From positions 1 to 12,995 of the forward strand of contig DAOLNV010000122.1 of assembly GCA_035416745.1 (NCBI GenBank): DNA of 12,995 bases, written 5' to 3'. A program made the position numbers and the translations under genes. The notes under the pieces were generated by a model. The model searched no databases and was not told where the DNA came from. It saw nothing but the letters and a program-made list of their open reading frames with translations. How positions within the stretch are numbered: position 1 is the stretch's first letter; each line of letters opens with the position of its first letter. This DNA comes from Candidatus Hydrogenedentota bacterium (GTDB lineage Bacteria; Hydrogenedentota; Hydrogenedentia; Hydrogenedentales; SLHB01). Shown here in pieces: positions 1 through 7,206 of this stretch.

Positions 1-54
1 TCAGAGGACATTTCTAATGGGGACGCAAGAGGACATTATCACTGTGGTTTGACA
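1..54. mobile_element. Possible insertion-sequence terminus (end only)
   Basis: The 10-mer AGAGGACATT occurs at 3-12 and again at 28-37, 25 bases apart, and the stretch ends in TTTGACA at 48-54. Read on the minus strand, the segment starts TGTCAAACCACAGTGATAAT and carries two ATGTCCTCT copies. A TGT...ACA tip with repeated internal transposase-binding motifs is what IS21-type or IS481-type ends look like. No transposase is in the window, so the element would extend leftward off the edge. The TTGACA at the tip (49-54) could act as an outward -35 box, but no matching -10 lies 16-18 bases downstream. The call rests on resemblance only. Confidence 0.3.
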
Positions 55-70
55 ATGCGGCCCGGGCCGG

Positions 71-99
71 TTGCACAGGGCCAGACCATGTGCTATGCT
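71..99 (+). promoter_or_regulatory. Candidate sigma70 promoter for the SurA-like gene (extended -10)
   Basis: TTGCAC (71-76), a 17-base spacer and TATGCT (94-99), with TG at 91-92 forming an extended -10. Predicted start of transcription is near 106, about 64 bases before the ATG at 170. The -35 matches consensus at only three positions, so the extended -10 carries the case. Confidence 0.35.
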
Positions 100-169
100 G
101 CAGGGTTGTTGGGGCACGGCGTGCAGCCGGGCGGTAACTGTAAACCCTGGAAGCCTTTCCGAAGGTTCC

Positions 170-1165
170 ATGCCCCGAACCGAAACGAAGAGGAAGCCGA
201 AGGTGCGTACCCTGCAAGTGCTTGTGGTGATGTTCGTAGCGGCGGTGCCGGTTCTTCATGCGGAGATTGTGGACCAAATCCTGGCGACGGTGGATACCGA
301 GGCGATCCTTTTGAGCGAGGTCATGATGGAGATTGCCCCCGGTCTGGCTGAACTCCAGGCGTCCTCGGCGGACCAGGCGTCTTTTGGTCGGGCCGCCGAT
401 AAACTCATCCGCGAGGCGCTCGACCAAGCCATCGAGACCAAGATCCTCCTGCGGGAAGCCGTGCGCACCGGTATCGAGTTCGACGAAGAACGCGTCGACG
501 AACGGCTCCAGGAAATGAGGAAACGCTACGATTCGCCCGAGCAGTTCAACAAGGAACTCGAGGCGTCGGGCGAGACGCTCGGCGACCTGCGCGTCCGTAT
601 CCGCAAACAGACCCTTGCCCGGGCCATGGCGGTGCGCAAGCAGAACGAGTTCGAAAAGGAAGTCGTGGTGTCGGAGTCGGATGTTGCCCAGTATTTCGAG
701 GACCATGAAAAGGAATTCTCCCGGCCTGAACGCGTGCGCGTCAGCCAGGTCTACCTGCCCGCTTCCAACGACGCGAACGAGCGCGCCACCGTCAAAGCGC
801 GGATGGAAGAGATTCTGAGCGAGCTGAAGCAGGGCGGGGATTTTGCCGCGGTCGCGAAAGCGTACTCTAAAGAGCCCAGTGCGGAACAGGGCGGCGTCAT
901 CGGATGGGTGGTGCGGGGCGATTTGGTGCAGGTTCTCGAGGAAGCCGCGTTCACGTTGCCTGTGGGCGGCATCAGCGAAGTCCTCGAAAGCCCCGGCGGC
1001 TTCCACATCCTCAAAGTCGAAGAACGGCAAGACGCGGGCCAGGCCACGCTGGAAGACGTGCGCAAGGACATCGAACCCAAATTGCGCGCTCAAGTCGCCG
1101 CGGAACGTTACAAGAAGTGGGTTCAGGAATTGCGCAAGGAAAGCCGCGTCCGCGTTTTCTATTGA
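170..1165 (+). CDS. SurA-like periplasmic chaperone / parvulin-type peptidylprolyl isomerase
   Basis: 331 residues. Residues 1-31 form a signal peptide (basic N-terminus with TKRKPKVR, hydrophobic core about 14-28, likely cleavage after VLHA). Residues 32-165 match the SurA N-terminal chaperone region; the opening EIVDQILATVDTEAILLSE is a typical SurA signature. A single parvulin domain spans about 183-287, with SRPERVRVSQVYL at its start, the internal GGVIGWVVRGDL and the terminal GGFHILKVEER. Classical SurA has two parvulin domains, so this is a one-domain version. The first parvulin histidine is replaced by Gln193 while the second (His279) is kept, so isomerase activity may be weak and chaperone function may dominate. 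The family escorts unfolded outer-membrane proteins through the periplasm. Start: the frame is open upstream to an ATG at 71, but the ATG at 170 puts the signal peptide at the N-terminus; GAAGG at 161-165 is a weak, closely spaced ribosome-binding site. The membrane-protein gene follows 40 bases later and is probably co-transcribed. Confidence 0.85.
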   Translation: MPRTETKRKPKVRTLQVLVVMFVAAVPVLHAEIVDQILATVDTEAILLSEVMMEIAPGLAELQASSADQASFGRAADKLIREALDQAIETKILLREAVRTGIEFDEERVDERLQEMRKRYDSPEQFNKELEASGETLGDLRVRIRKQTLARAMAVRKQNEFEKEVVVSESDVAQYFEDHEKEFSRPERVRVSQVYLPASNDANERATVKARMEEILSELKQGGDFAAVAKAYSKEPSAEQGGVIGWVVRGDLVQVLEEAAFTLPVGGISEVLESPGGFHILKVEERQDAGQATLEDVRKDIEPKLRAQVAAERYKKWVQELRKESRVRVFY

Positions 1166-1205
1166 TCGAAACAGCCGTTCTTGTGCCGGCCGGCCGGATA
1201 GCTTC

Positions 1206-2009
1206 ATGCTCGCACGCGCGATGAAAATGGCCTTCTGGATCACCTACGACCACCTCGGGAAGTTCCTCGTCGTTGGGCTTCTATGGTCCGTGGCGCTGTT
1301 TGTGCCGGGGTGGATTGCCCTGGTTGGCCTCTTCAGCGGCGAGCCCGGGGTGCGCGCCATTATCGGCATACCTGCGGCGCTGGCCGCGTTCGGGATCATC
1401 CTCCCCGTCCCCAGCGCGGGACTGGCATACTTCATCAAGGTCCTGATCGACGAACGCGACGGAAGCATCGGCGACTTCTTTCGCGGCATCAAGCTGTACG
1501 CGGTGCGCGCCGTGGCAATCGGGCTCTTCTTCGTATTTGCCGCCGCCAGCCTGGGCACCAGCACGTGGTTCTACGCCGCCAAGCTTCGCGACACGGCGCC
1601 ATGGCTTGGCTATGCCATCAGCGGCCTCGCACTCTGGTGCCTCTTGTTTGCCGCGCTGATGGGCTTGCTCGTTCTGCCGGCCCTGGTGCAGAAGAAAGCA
1701 GGCATCTACGAAACCCTCAAGCTGACAGCCCTCCTGGTTCTCGGCAATCCCTTGTTCTCGCTGGGCCTGGCTTTTCAGGTGCTGACGCTCACGGCCGTAT
1801 GTCTTGCAATCTTCCCGGTATTCATCTTCCTGTACGGGCCCGGGTTCGCCGCTTTGACCGGCAGTGCGTACGAGATGCTGGCGCGCAAGTACGCGGCCAG
1901 GGCCGCGGAAACCGGCGCCAGACAGGACCGGCCTCCGTATCCTTCCGATGAAGAAGACGACTATTTGAACCGGGGTTTTCGAGATTTCCTTTTCCCGTGG
2001 AAGGGGTAA
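1206..2009 (+). CDS. Polytopic inner-membrane protein resembling DUF624/YesL
   Basis: 267 residues with about five or six hydrophobic segments near 17-43, 49-66, 98-120, 134-160 and 173-209 (the last long enough for two passes). The order of elements recalls the DUF624/YesL family: a first helix ending in VPG, then a P-x-P-SAGLAYFIKVLIDERDG turn at about 67-85, then GDFFRGIK at 89-96. YesL-type proteins have no firmly established activity, so no function is assigned. The cytoplasmic tail (about 225-267) is charged and ends in DEEDDYLNRGFRDFLFPWKG, which looks like a docking or sorting motif. Start: ATG at 1206 has GGA at 1196-1198 with suitable spacing; another in-frame ATG at 1221 would remove five residues. 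The reading frame is open far upstream, but that part is only a shadow of the preceding gene. It lies 40 bases after the SurA-like gene and converges with the TolC gene. Confidence 0.7.
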   Translation: MLARAMKMAFWITYDHLGKFLVVGLLWSVALFVPGWIALVGLFSGEPGVRAIIGIPAALAAFGIILPVPSAGLAYFIKVLIDERDGSIGDFFRGIKLYAVRAVAIGLFFVFAAASLGTSTWFYAAKLRDTAPWLGYAISGLALWCLLFAALMGLLVLPALVQKKAGIYETLKLTALLVLGNPLFSLGLAFQVLTLTAVCLAIFPVFIFLYGPGFAALTGSAYEMLARKYAARAAETGARQDRPPYPSDEEDDYLNRGFRDFLFPWKG

Positions 2010-2052
2010 TGGCGGGGCCGCGCCGAACGCCTGCGCTCGAGCCCAGCCAAGA

Positions 2053-3822
2053 CTATTCTTTGTCGATGAAAGGAACTACGCTGCGAACGAACCCGATCGT
2101 GGGCTCGGGTTCCGGCGCGACAAACTCGATGCCCAGCATGTTCAACAGTGAGCCCTCCGCAAGCCGAAGGTCAACGAAAGCCTTCTCGAGGGCAATGGTG
2201 GCCTGCACTTCCTGGCTCTGGGCCGCGGTGAGGTCGTCCTGCATATCCAACACCTGGTAACTCGAGGTGAGACCGAGTTCGAGGCGCTTCTCTTCAGCCG
2301 ACACGTTGACTTCCTGCAGCTTGCGCGACTGCTTGCTGCTTTCGACGAGGGTGCGGTTTGTCTCGATGGTTATGTATGCCGTGCGAACGGCGAGCATGAT
2401 GTCCTGACGCGCCTTGTCGAGTTGCCGTTCGGCCTCGCTCACTTCAATGCGAGAGCGCTGGTATTGTCCTCGCGCCGTGCGGTTGCCAATGGGTACCGAG
2501 CCCTGAATATTGATGGTGTAAGAATTGTCGGTGCGGTCCTTGATGCCGTCGAACACGTCGTTCTTGTCGGGGCCGCGGCCGCCCTGAGACACGGAGCCGC
2601 CGATGTCCAGCTGGGGCAGCAGGCTATTCCTGGCCACGGTCTTGTTGATCCGGGCGCTCTCGATGGCCAACTCGGCGGAACGCACTTCGGGACGCATCTC
2701 GAGCGCGCGCCCAAGGCTCTCGTCGATATTCACCTCGGAATCGTCGGGGCGGGGCCGGTCTACGGGCACGATCCGGCGTTCCTGCAGCGGTTCCCCCTGC
2801 TGCACATTGAGCAGATTCCTAAGCCGGTTTGTCGCGTCACCGACCGTACCCATGGCCGAAATCACGTCGCTTTGGCGCGCTGCCAGGCCCGCGCGGGCCT
2901 GGACCACGTCGATGGCGGCGCCCACCCCGATCTCGAGCCGCTTCTCGTTCAGCGTGAGTAACCGCTCGGCGTTCGCCATGCTGCTCTGCCGCACCTTCAA
3001 CTGCTCGATGGCGCCAACAAGGTCCCAATAGGCCTTAACGACTTCGGCAACCGAACTCATCGTTTGCAGTTTGAGCTGGTTTTCGGCCGACTCCTCGGCA
3101 TTCTGGGCAATACGCACGCGCGCCAGGTTCACGGCCTTGCCGCGCCCGCGCAGCAACGGCTGGGTAAGGGAGAGGGTCAATCCCCCGCTCCACTCCTTGA
3201 TGAAGTAGTTGAAGGTGCTTTCCTCGGTCTCGACCATGAGCGACACGTCATATTGCGTGCCCCATTGAAGCTTTCCCGAGATTCCCGCCTTGCCGCTCGT
3301 GAGGTAGTCTTCAATCTGCGAAATGCCGCCAAACACATAGACTTGAGATGACGCCTGTTGTTGGGCCTCCGTGTAGGTAAGGCTTCCCGACCCGATGGGA
3401 TCAAATTCACCGCGCGCCGCCATGATGTCCGCCGCCGATTTCAGCGGACTGAAAGATACTATCTGAATTGTCAGATTGGATTCGAGCGCGCGCCGGATGC
3501 ACTCCTCGAGCGTCAACGGCATTTCGTCACGGGCGGCCTTCGCAGCGAGCTTCTCATAAAACGGTTCGAGTTCGATCGCTTCCAAGTCTATCTTCTGCTC
3601 GAAGCGCGGCGCGACGTAGGGGTTTGCCTCGCTGGCCTCCGGAGGGGCGGATTCCGCGGCTTCCTCGGGGCCGGGTTGTGCCTCCTGCGTCCTCTCGGGT
3701 TCCGGAGAAGATGCCGCCGCTTCTGCTTGGGCCAGATGCAGACGTTCGTCGCCACGGACCGTCCCAGCGGACGCCAGAATCAACAGGATCGTCCCCGCGA
3801 ACATCACACGCAGGCTGTTCAT
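2053..3822 (-). CDS. TolC-family outer-membrane efflux/secretion channel (OEP)
   Basis: 589 residues. Residues 1-24 are a signal peptide (MNSLRVMFAGTILLILASAG, likely cleaved after VRG). Residues 25-75 form an Ala/Glu/Pro-rich linker not found in classical TolC. The channel repeat starts at MPLTLEECIRRALESNLTI (101-119), the hallmark opening of OEP proteins. The family's internal duplication is visible: the second half restarts near INIDESLGRALEMRPEVRSA (365-384), and long amphipathic helices at about 240-335 and 455-560 would build the periplasmic tunnel. Strand-like segments lie around 143-225 and 400-450. TolC trimers form the exit duct for ABC, RND or MFS exporters and type I secretion. 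There is no Cys in the signal peptide, so it is not a lipoprotein form. Start: the track-length frame begins 8 codons earlier, but the ATG whose first base is 3822 has a strong upstream AGGGGAG and begins the signal peptide directly. No membrane-fusion protein or pump lies beside it. Confidence 0.9.
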   Translation of the reverse strand: MNSLRVMFAGTILLILASAGTVRGDERLHLAQAEAAASSPEPERTQEAQPGPEEAAESAPPEASEANPYVAPRFEQKIDLEAIELEPFYEKLAAKAARDEMPLTLEECIRRALESNLTIQIVSFSPLKSAADIMAARGEFDPIGSGSLTYTEAQQQASSQVYVFGGISQIEDYLTSGKAGISGKLQWGTQYDVSLMVETEESTFNYFIKEWSGGLTLSLTQPLLRGRGKAVNLARVRIAQNAEESAENQLKLQTMSSVAEVVKAYWDLVGAIEQLKVRQSSMANAERLLTLNEKRLEIGVGAAIDVVQARAGLAARQSDVISAMGTVGDATNRLRNLLNVQQGEPLQERRIVPVDRPRPDDSEVNIDESLGRALEMRPEVRSAELAIESARINKTVARNSLLPQLDIGGSVSQGGRGPDKNDVFDGIKDRTDNSYTINIQGSVPIGNRTARGQYQRSRIEVSEAERQLDKARQDIMLAVRTAYITIETNRTLVESSKQSRKLQEVNVSAEEKRLELGLTSSYQVLDMQDDLTAAQSQEVQATIALEKAFVDLRLAEGSLLNMLGIEFVAPEPEPTIGFVRSVVPFIDKE

Positions 3823-3972
3823 CAGACTCCCCTCTAGACGTTTCATTCCACACCCGGGGCGCGCTATTCCCCATCATGACCATAGGACACATTCAGCGCC
3901 ATGGGGGTTTCACGAACTGCAAAGTTCCCGATGCAGGCTGGCCTTCCGCAACACGGCCTCCCCACCCCACAG

Positions 3973-4001
3973 AGTGTAATAAACCCCGCAGACGCAGTCA
4001 A
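3973..4001 (-). promoter_or_regulatory. Sigma70-type promoter for the tolC-like gene
   Basis: Read on the minus strand: TTGACT (4001-3996), a 17-base spacer and TACACT (3978-3973). The -35 matches consensus at five of six positions and the -10 at four of six. Predicted transcription start is near 3966. It is the best promoter match in the window and sits upstream of the tolC-like gene in the correct orientation. Confidence 0.55.
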
Positions 4002-4011
4002 TTGGGCGAAC

Positions 4012-4047
4012 AAGGGCGCAAACAAGGGCGCAAACAAGGGCGCAAAC
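4012..4047. repeat. Three perfect 12-bp tandem repeats
   Basis: The unit AAGGGCGCAAAC is repeated exactly three times (4012-4023, 4024-4035, 4036-4047), with a degenerate partial copy GGGCGAAC just before. The array begins 10 bases upstream of the -35 box of the tolC-like promoter, covering roughly -46 to -81 relative to its predicted start site. That is a usual position for an activator array with about one site per helical turn. Recent replication slippage without function is the alternative. Confidence 0.8.
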
Positions 4048-4160
4048 CCCCGCTGTGGCGCGGTTTCCCGACCGCGCCACTCTCACGACCGAAGGTCTCC
4101 AAAACACAACGGCCCGCGGGCTCGATGCCTGCCTTGATGGCTCCTGCGCCCGTTCGTCTC

Positions 4161-4189
4161 TTGGATTCGCCGCGGTTTCCGGGTACTCT
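4161..4189 (+). promoter_or_regulatory. Weak candidate promoter for the barrel-protein gene
   Basis: TTGGAT (4161-4166), a 17-base spacer and TACTCT (4184-4189). Each box matches consensus at about three positions; spacing and location are the main support. Predicted start is near 4196, about 47 bases before the ATG at 4243. Confidence 0.3.
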
Positions 4190-4242
4190 AGTGCCGGTCT
4201 TCTTTCAGGATAAAGAGGCGCACTGAATACGGGTATGCAATC

Positions 4243-5784
4243 ATGACAATTGTCAATAGGCCATCACGACGGTTTCTTGTTGTCTCGAGCGCGGCGTTCG
4301 CTGTCGTTCTTTTCGCGTGGGCAGCATCGGCGGGGGATGAGGCGCCCGCGCTGCCGGAAGGTCTTAATGAGCCAGCACAGGCCCAAGACAAGGCAGACGC
4401 CCAGGGGCCCGCGCTGCCGGAAGGGCTCGGCACCGACGAACCTGCCGGGCCCGCGTTGCCCGAGGGTCTGGACAGCAGACCGGCGGCTCCCGCAGCGCCC
4501 GATGCAGAGGCAGAGGGACCTCAGTTGCCGGAGGGCCTCGGGAAAACGGTCTCCGGCGAACAGGCCGCTGCCGGTGAACAGGAGCGGCCCAAGAAGCTGC
4601 GGCCCAACTGGTTGCACGGGTTCTGGGACGTGCGCGGGGGCGTCCGCACGCAGAACGACCCGGCGCAGTCCAAAGACGCCACGCTGGGCGAACTTCGGCT
4701 TCAACTCGAGGCCGATAAGGCATGGAACAATGTCGTGTTGAAGTACCGGGGCGATTTTATTGGCGACGCGGTACTCGAACAGGGCGATTACGATTTGCGC
4801 GAGTTGTCCCTCACGCTGTCGCCCGCGAGTTTCCTTGACGTGCGCCTGGGCCGCCAGGTGCTGACCTGGGGCACGGGCGATTTGTTGTTCCTCAACGACC
4901 TGTTCCCGAAGGATTGGCAAGCGTTCTTGAGCGGGCGCGACGTCGAGTATCTCAAGGCGCCGTCGGACGCTATCCGCACGACGTGGTTCACCGACTGGAT
5001 CAATATCGATTTCGTTTATACCCCTCAGTTTGATCCCGACCGGTTTATCACCGGCGAACGCCTGAGTTTCTACAACGGGCTGTTCGGGCGCACGGTGGGT
5101 TCGGACCACCAAGCGGATTACAACGCACCCAGCACGTGGTTCGAGGATGACGAGTTTGCGCTGCGTCTGTATCGCATGGTGGGCTCAGCGGAGCTGGCGT
5201 TCTATGCGTATTCGGGGTACTGGAAGAGTCCGGGCGGCCAGCGTTTTCCCCCGATGCAGGCCAGTTTCCCGAAACTGAGCGTATACGGGGCGAGTTTGCG
5301 CGGGAACATTTTCAAGGGCATTGGGAACGTGGAGATGGCGTATTACGACTCGCGCCAGGACCGCGGCGGCGGCAACCCATTCGTCAACAACAGCGAGTTC
5401 CGGCTCCTGCTGGGCTACGAGCGCGAATTGGCCAAGGAATTCACGGGCGGCGTACAGTACTATCTCGAGCACATGATGGACTACAGCAGTTACCGCAATT
5501 CGCTCGTGCCGTTCATCATGGATGCGCGAGACCAGGACCGCCACCTGTTCACGGTGCGGCTGACGAAACTACTGATGCGACAGGACTTGACGCTCTCGCT
5601 GTTCGCGTTCTTCAGCCCCAGCGATGTGGATACGTACCTGCGGCCCCTGGTGAGTTACAAGGTGAACGACCACTGGACGGTCGAGTGTGGGGGCAACGTG
5701 TTCTTCGGCGAAAATCGGGCCACCTTCTTTGGGCAGTTTGAAGACAACACCAACGTGTACGCCACAGCCCGGTATTCGTTCTGA
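4243..5784 (+). CDS. Outer-membrane beta-barrel protein with PxLPEGL repeats (DUF1302/porin-like)
   Basis: 513 residues. Residues 1-30 are a signal peptide ending in ASA. Residues 31-120 form a low-complexity Pro/Ala/Glu linker with four copies of PxLPEGL (35-41, 56-62, 70-76, 93-99). From about 122 to the end the protein alternates short amphipathic strands rich in Tyr, Phe and Trp, and it finishes in YATARYSF, the terminal Phe used for BAM-dependent insertion. The segment LGRQVLTWGTGDLLFLNDLF resembles the R-x-G-R-Q...W-G...N-D-x-x-P core of DUF1302 and related porins. It is probably a porin or a channel for a hydrophobic or anionic substrate; no substrate can be read from the sequence. Start: ATG at 4243 begins a clean signal peptide; only a weak GGG precedes it. 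It diverges from the tolC-like gene and is followed after 140 bases by the aminotransferase. No RND/MMPL pump, a partner I would expect for some DUF1302 proteins, is visible. Confidence 0.75.
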   Translation: MTIVNRPSRRFLVVSSAAFAVVLFAWAASAGDEAPALPEGLNEPAQAQDKADAQGPALPEGLGTDEPAGPALPEGLDSRPAAPAAPDAEAEGPQLPEGLGKTVSGEQAAAGEQERPKKLRPNWLHGFWDVRGGVRTQNDPAQSKDATLGELRLQLEADKAWNNVVLKYRGDFIGDAVLEQGDYDLRELSLTLSPASFLDVRLGRQVLTWGTGDLLFLNDLFPKDWQAFLSGRDVEYLKAPSDAIRTTWFTDWINIDFVYTPQFDPDRFITGERLSFYNGLFGRTVGSDHQADYNAPSTWFEDDEFALRLYRMVGSAELAFYAYSGYWKSPGGQRFPPMQASFPKLSVYGASLRGNIFKGIGNVEMAYYDSRQDRGGGNPFVNNSEFRLLLGYERELAKEFTGGVQYYLEHMMDYSSYRNSLVPFIMDARDQDRHLFTVRLTKLLMRQDLTLSLFAFFSPSDVDTYLRPLVSYKVNDHWTVECGGNVFFGENRATFFGQFEDNTNVYATARYSF

Positions 5785-5924
5785 ATCCCGGGATTTCAAA
5801 CTCTCGGGTTTGCGGTTCGCACGCGTTCTGATGCAGAATCGGGGGCATAGGGTTCGTTCGGTCCCGGTTGGGGTGTTTCCATGCTCAAGCGGGGAAACTG
5901 AAACAAGGAAAAGGATAGGCGATC

Positions 5925-7199
5925 ATGAGCGAGAAATTGGCCATTGACGGAGGGCAAAAGGCGGTTACCAACAAACTGGCCCCCTGGCCGCAGTTCAACG
6001 AAGCGGCAATCAAAGCGGTGGAGGAAGTGTTGCGTTCGGGGAAAGTCAATTACTGGACCGGCAAGAAGGGCCGCGAGTTCGAGGAGCGGTTTGCGAAGTG
6101 GCAAGGCAGCAAATACGCGATCAGCGTGAACTCGGGCACATCCGCCCTGCACGTGGGATTGGCGGCGCTGGGCGTCGGGCCTGGCGACGAGGTCATCGTC
6201 CCGAGCTACTCGTTCATCGCGTCGAGTTTTTCGATTTGTCAGGCGGGCGCCATTCCGCGGTTTGCCGACGTCAACCTGGAGGACCACTGCATCAGCGTGG
6301 AGTCCGCCGAGAAGCTCGTGAACAAGCGCACCAAGGCCATCATGCCGGTGCACTTGTACGGCAATGTCGCGGATATGGACGAGATCAACGCCTTTGCGAA
6401 GAAGCACAATCTGTTCGTGATCGAAGACAATGCCGAGGCGTTCGGCGGCGTATACAAAGGCAGGAAGACCGGCGCCCTGGGAGACATCGCGGCGTGCAGC
6501 TTCTGCCAGAACAAGACCTTCACGACGGGCGGCGAAGGCGGTATGGTCACTACGGACAATGAGGATTTGGCTTGGGAGGCGCGGAGTTTCCGCGACCACG
6601 GTTACGATGTGAAAGCGCGCCTGAGCCTGCTCGAACTCGAACAGAAGCTGCCGTACATCCACAACCGCGTCGGCTGGAACTACCGCATGACTGAAATGCA
6701 GTCGGTGATCGGTCTGGCCGAATTGGACCGGATCGACTCGTGGAACATGCCGGCCCGGCGCCGCAACGCCCATATTGTAATGGACGCGCTCGAGGGGCTG
6801 CCGCAGGTTCTGTATGGGCCGATCGACACGGCCGAACGCCAGAACGGCTGGTTCGTGATGGCGTTCTCGCTCGACATCGAGAACATGGCGTGCGACATCA
6901 ACAAGTTCGTCGAAGCGGCCGGCGCCGAGGGCGCTCCATGCTGGAAGGTGTTCTGGCCGCAATGCCACACGGAAAAGGCGTTCACGAAGAAGCGGGGCTT
7001 CGGAGATTCGGGTTTCCCGTTCACCTCGAAGGAATACGCCGAGCCCGAAAGCGTCGACTACGCCAAGGTCGAAGTGCCGAACGCCGTCTGGCATCAGAGC
7101 CACACGTTTACCTGTTTTGCCTTCCCCACCTATACCGAGGATGACATGCGCCAGATCGCCCATGCGCTCGTGAAAGTCATCAAGGCCTACTCGAAGTAA
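5925..7199 (+). CDS. DegT/DnrJ/EryC1/StrS-family PLP aminotransferase
   Basis: 424 residues, slightly longer than the usual 370-400. Fold type I PLP features appear in order: N-terminal LAIDGGQKAV and WPQFNEAAIKAVEEVLRSG; the cofactor phosphate loop NSGTSALHVGLAALGVGPGD (69-88); PSYSFIAS (93-100); IEDNAEAFGG (166-175), where Asp168 should contact the PLP pyridine nitrogen; and the Schiff-base Lys197 in FCQNKTFTTGGEGG. The family transfers an amino group, usually from glutamate or glutamine, to keto-sugars or keto-cyclitols for surface polysaccharides or secondary metabolites. The opening resembles the branch with AHBA synthase and scyllo-inosose aminotransferases, and the Glu at 171 (often Gln or His) also occurs in perosamine-synthase-like enzymes, so the substrate is open. 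Start: ATG at 5925 has AAGGA at 5911-5915, nine bases away. It seems to be transcribed alone, with a terminator immediately after it, and no dehydratase, epimerase or glycosyltransferase neighbour. Confidence 0.92.
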   Translation: MSEKLAIDGGQKAVTNKLAPWPQFNEAAIKAVEEVLRSGKVNYWTGKKGREFEERFAKWQGSKYAISVNSGTSALHVGLAALGVGPGDEVIVPSYSFIASSFSICQAGAIPRFADVNLEDHCISVESAEKLVNKRTKAIMPVHLYGNVADMDEINAFAKKHNLFVIEDNAEAFGGVYKGRKTGALGDIAACSFCQNKTFTTGGEGGMVTTDNEDLAWEARSFRDHGYDVKARLSLLELEQKLPYIHNRVGWNYRMTEMQSVIGLAELDRIDSWNMPARRRNAHIVMDALEGLPQVLYGPIDTAERQNGWFVMAFSLDIENMACDINKFVEAAGAEGAPCWKVFWPQCHTEKAFTKKRGFGDSGFPFTSKEYAEPESVDYAKVEVPNAVWHQSHTFTCFAFPTYTEDDMRQIAHALVKVIKAYSK

Positions 7200-7206
7200 T
7201 GCACGT

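Larger units (their letters stand above)
3823..4242. other. Divergent intergenic region between tolC-like and barrel genes
   Basis: This 420-base stretch separates two divergently transcribed outer-membrane genes. It holds a good minus-strand promoter (3973-4001), three perfect 12-bp tandem repeats (4012-4047) and a weaker plus-strand promoter candidate (4161-4189). The tolC leader from the predicted transcription start (about 3966) to the ATG is about 144 bases. A 78-codon open frame at 3901-4137 has no ribosome-binding site, overlaps the promoter and is not considered a gene. Confidence 0.7.

Noticed and set aside
49..77. Hybrid promoter made from the IS-tip TTGACA
   Set aside because: No acceptable -10 hexamer occurs 16-18 bases downstream.
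71..169. N-terminal extension of the SurA-like gene to an ATG at 71
   Set aside because: It would bury the signal peptide 33 residues inside the protein and overlaps the candidate promoter.
1186..1197. CCGGCCGGCCGG palindrome between the chaperone and membrane-protein genes
   Set aside because: It is self-complementary with no loop and no T-tract, so it is not an intrinsic terminator; it is likely just GC-rich sequence.
3901..4137. 78-codon open frame whose product would contain a repeated ANKG peptide
   Set aside because: It has no ribosome-binding site, overlaps a good promoter on the other strand, and its repeats are identical at the DNA level, which suggests slippage or binding sites and not a coding repeat.
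3468..4226. 252-codon plus-strand open frame crossing the tolC start and intergenic region
   Set aside because: It is Arg/Pro/Ser-rich, half of it is antisense to the clear TolC gene, and no motif is recognisable.
5785..5794. ATCCCGGGAT palindrome right after the barrel-protein stop codon
   Set aside because: There is no loop and no T-run; it is too short to call a terminator or operator.
5875..5898. Small hairpin GTTTCC...GGAAAC before the aminotransferase ribosome-binding site
   Set aside because: A six-base stem with a 12-base loop is expected by chance and matches no riboswitch or leader I recognise.
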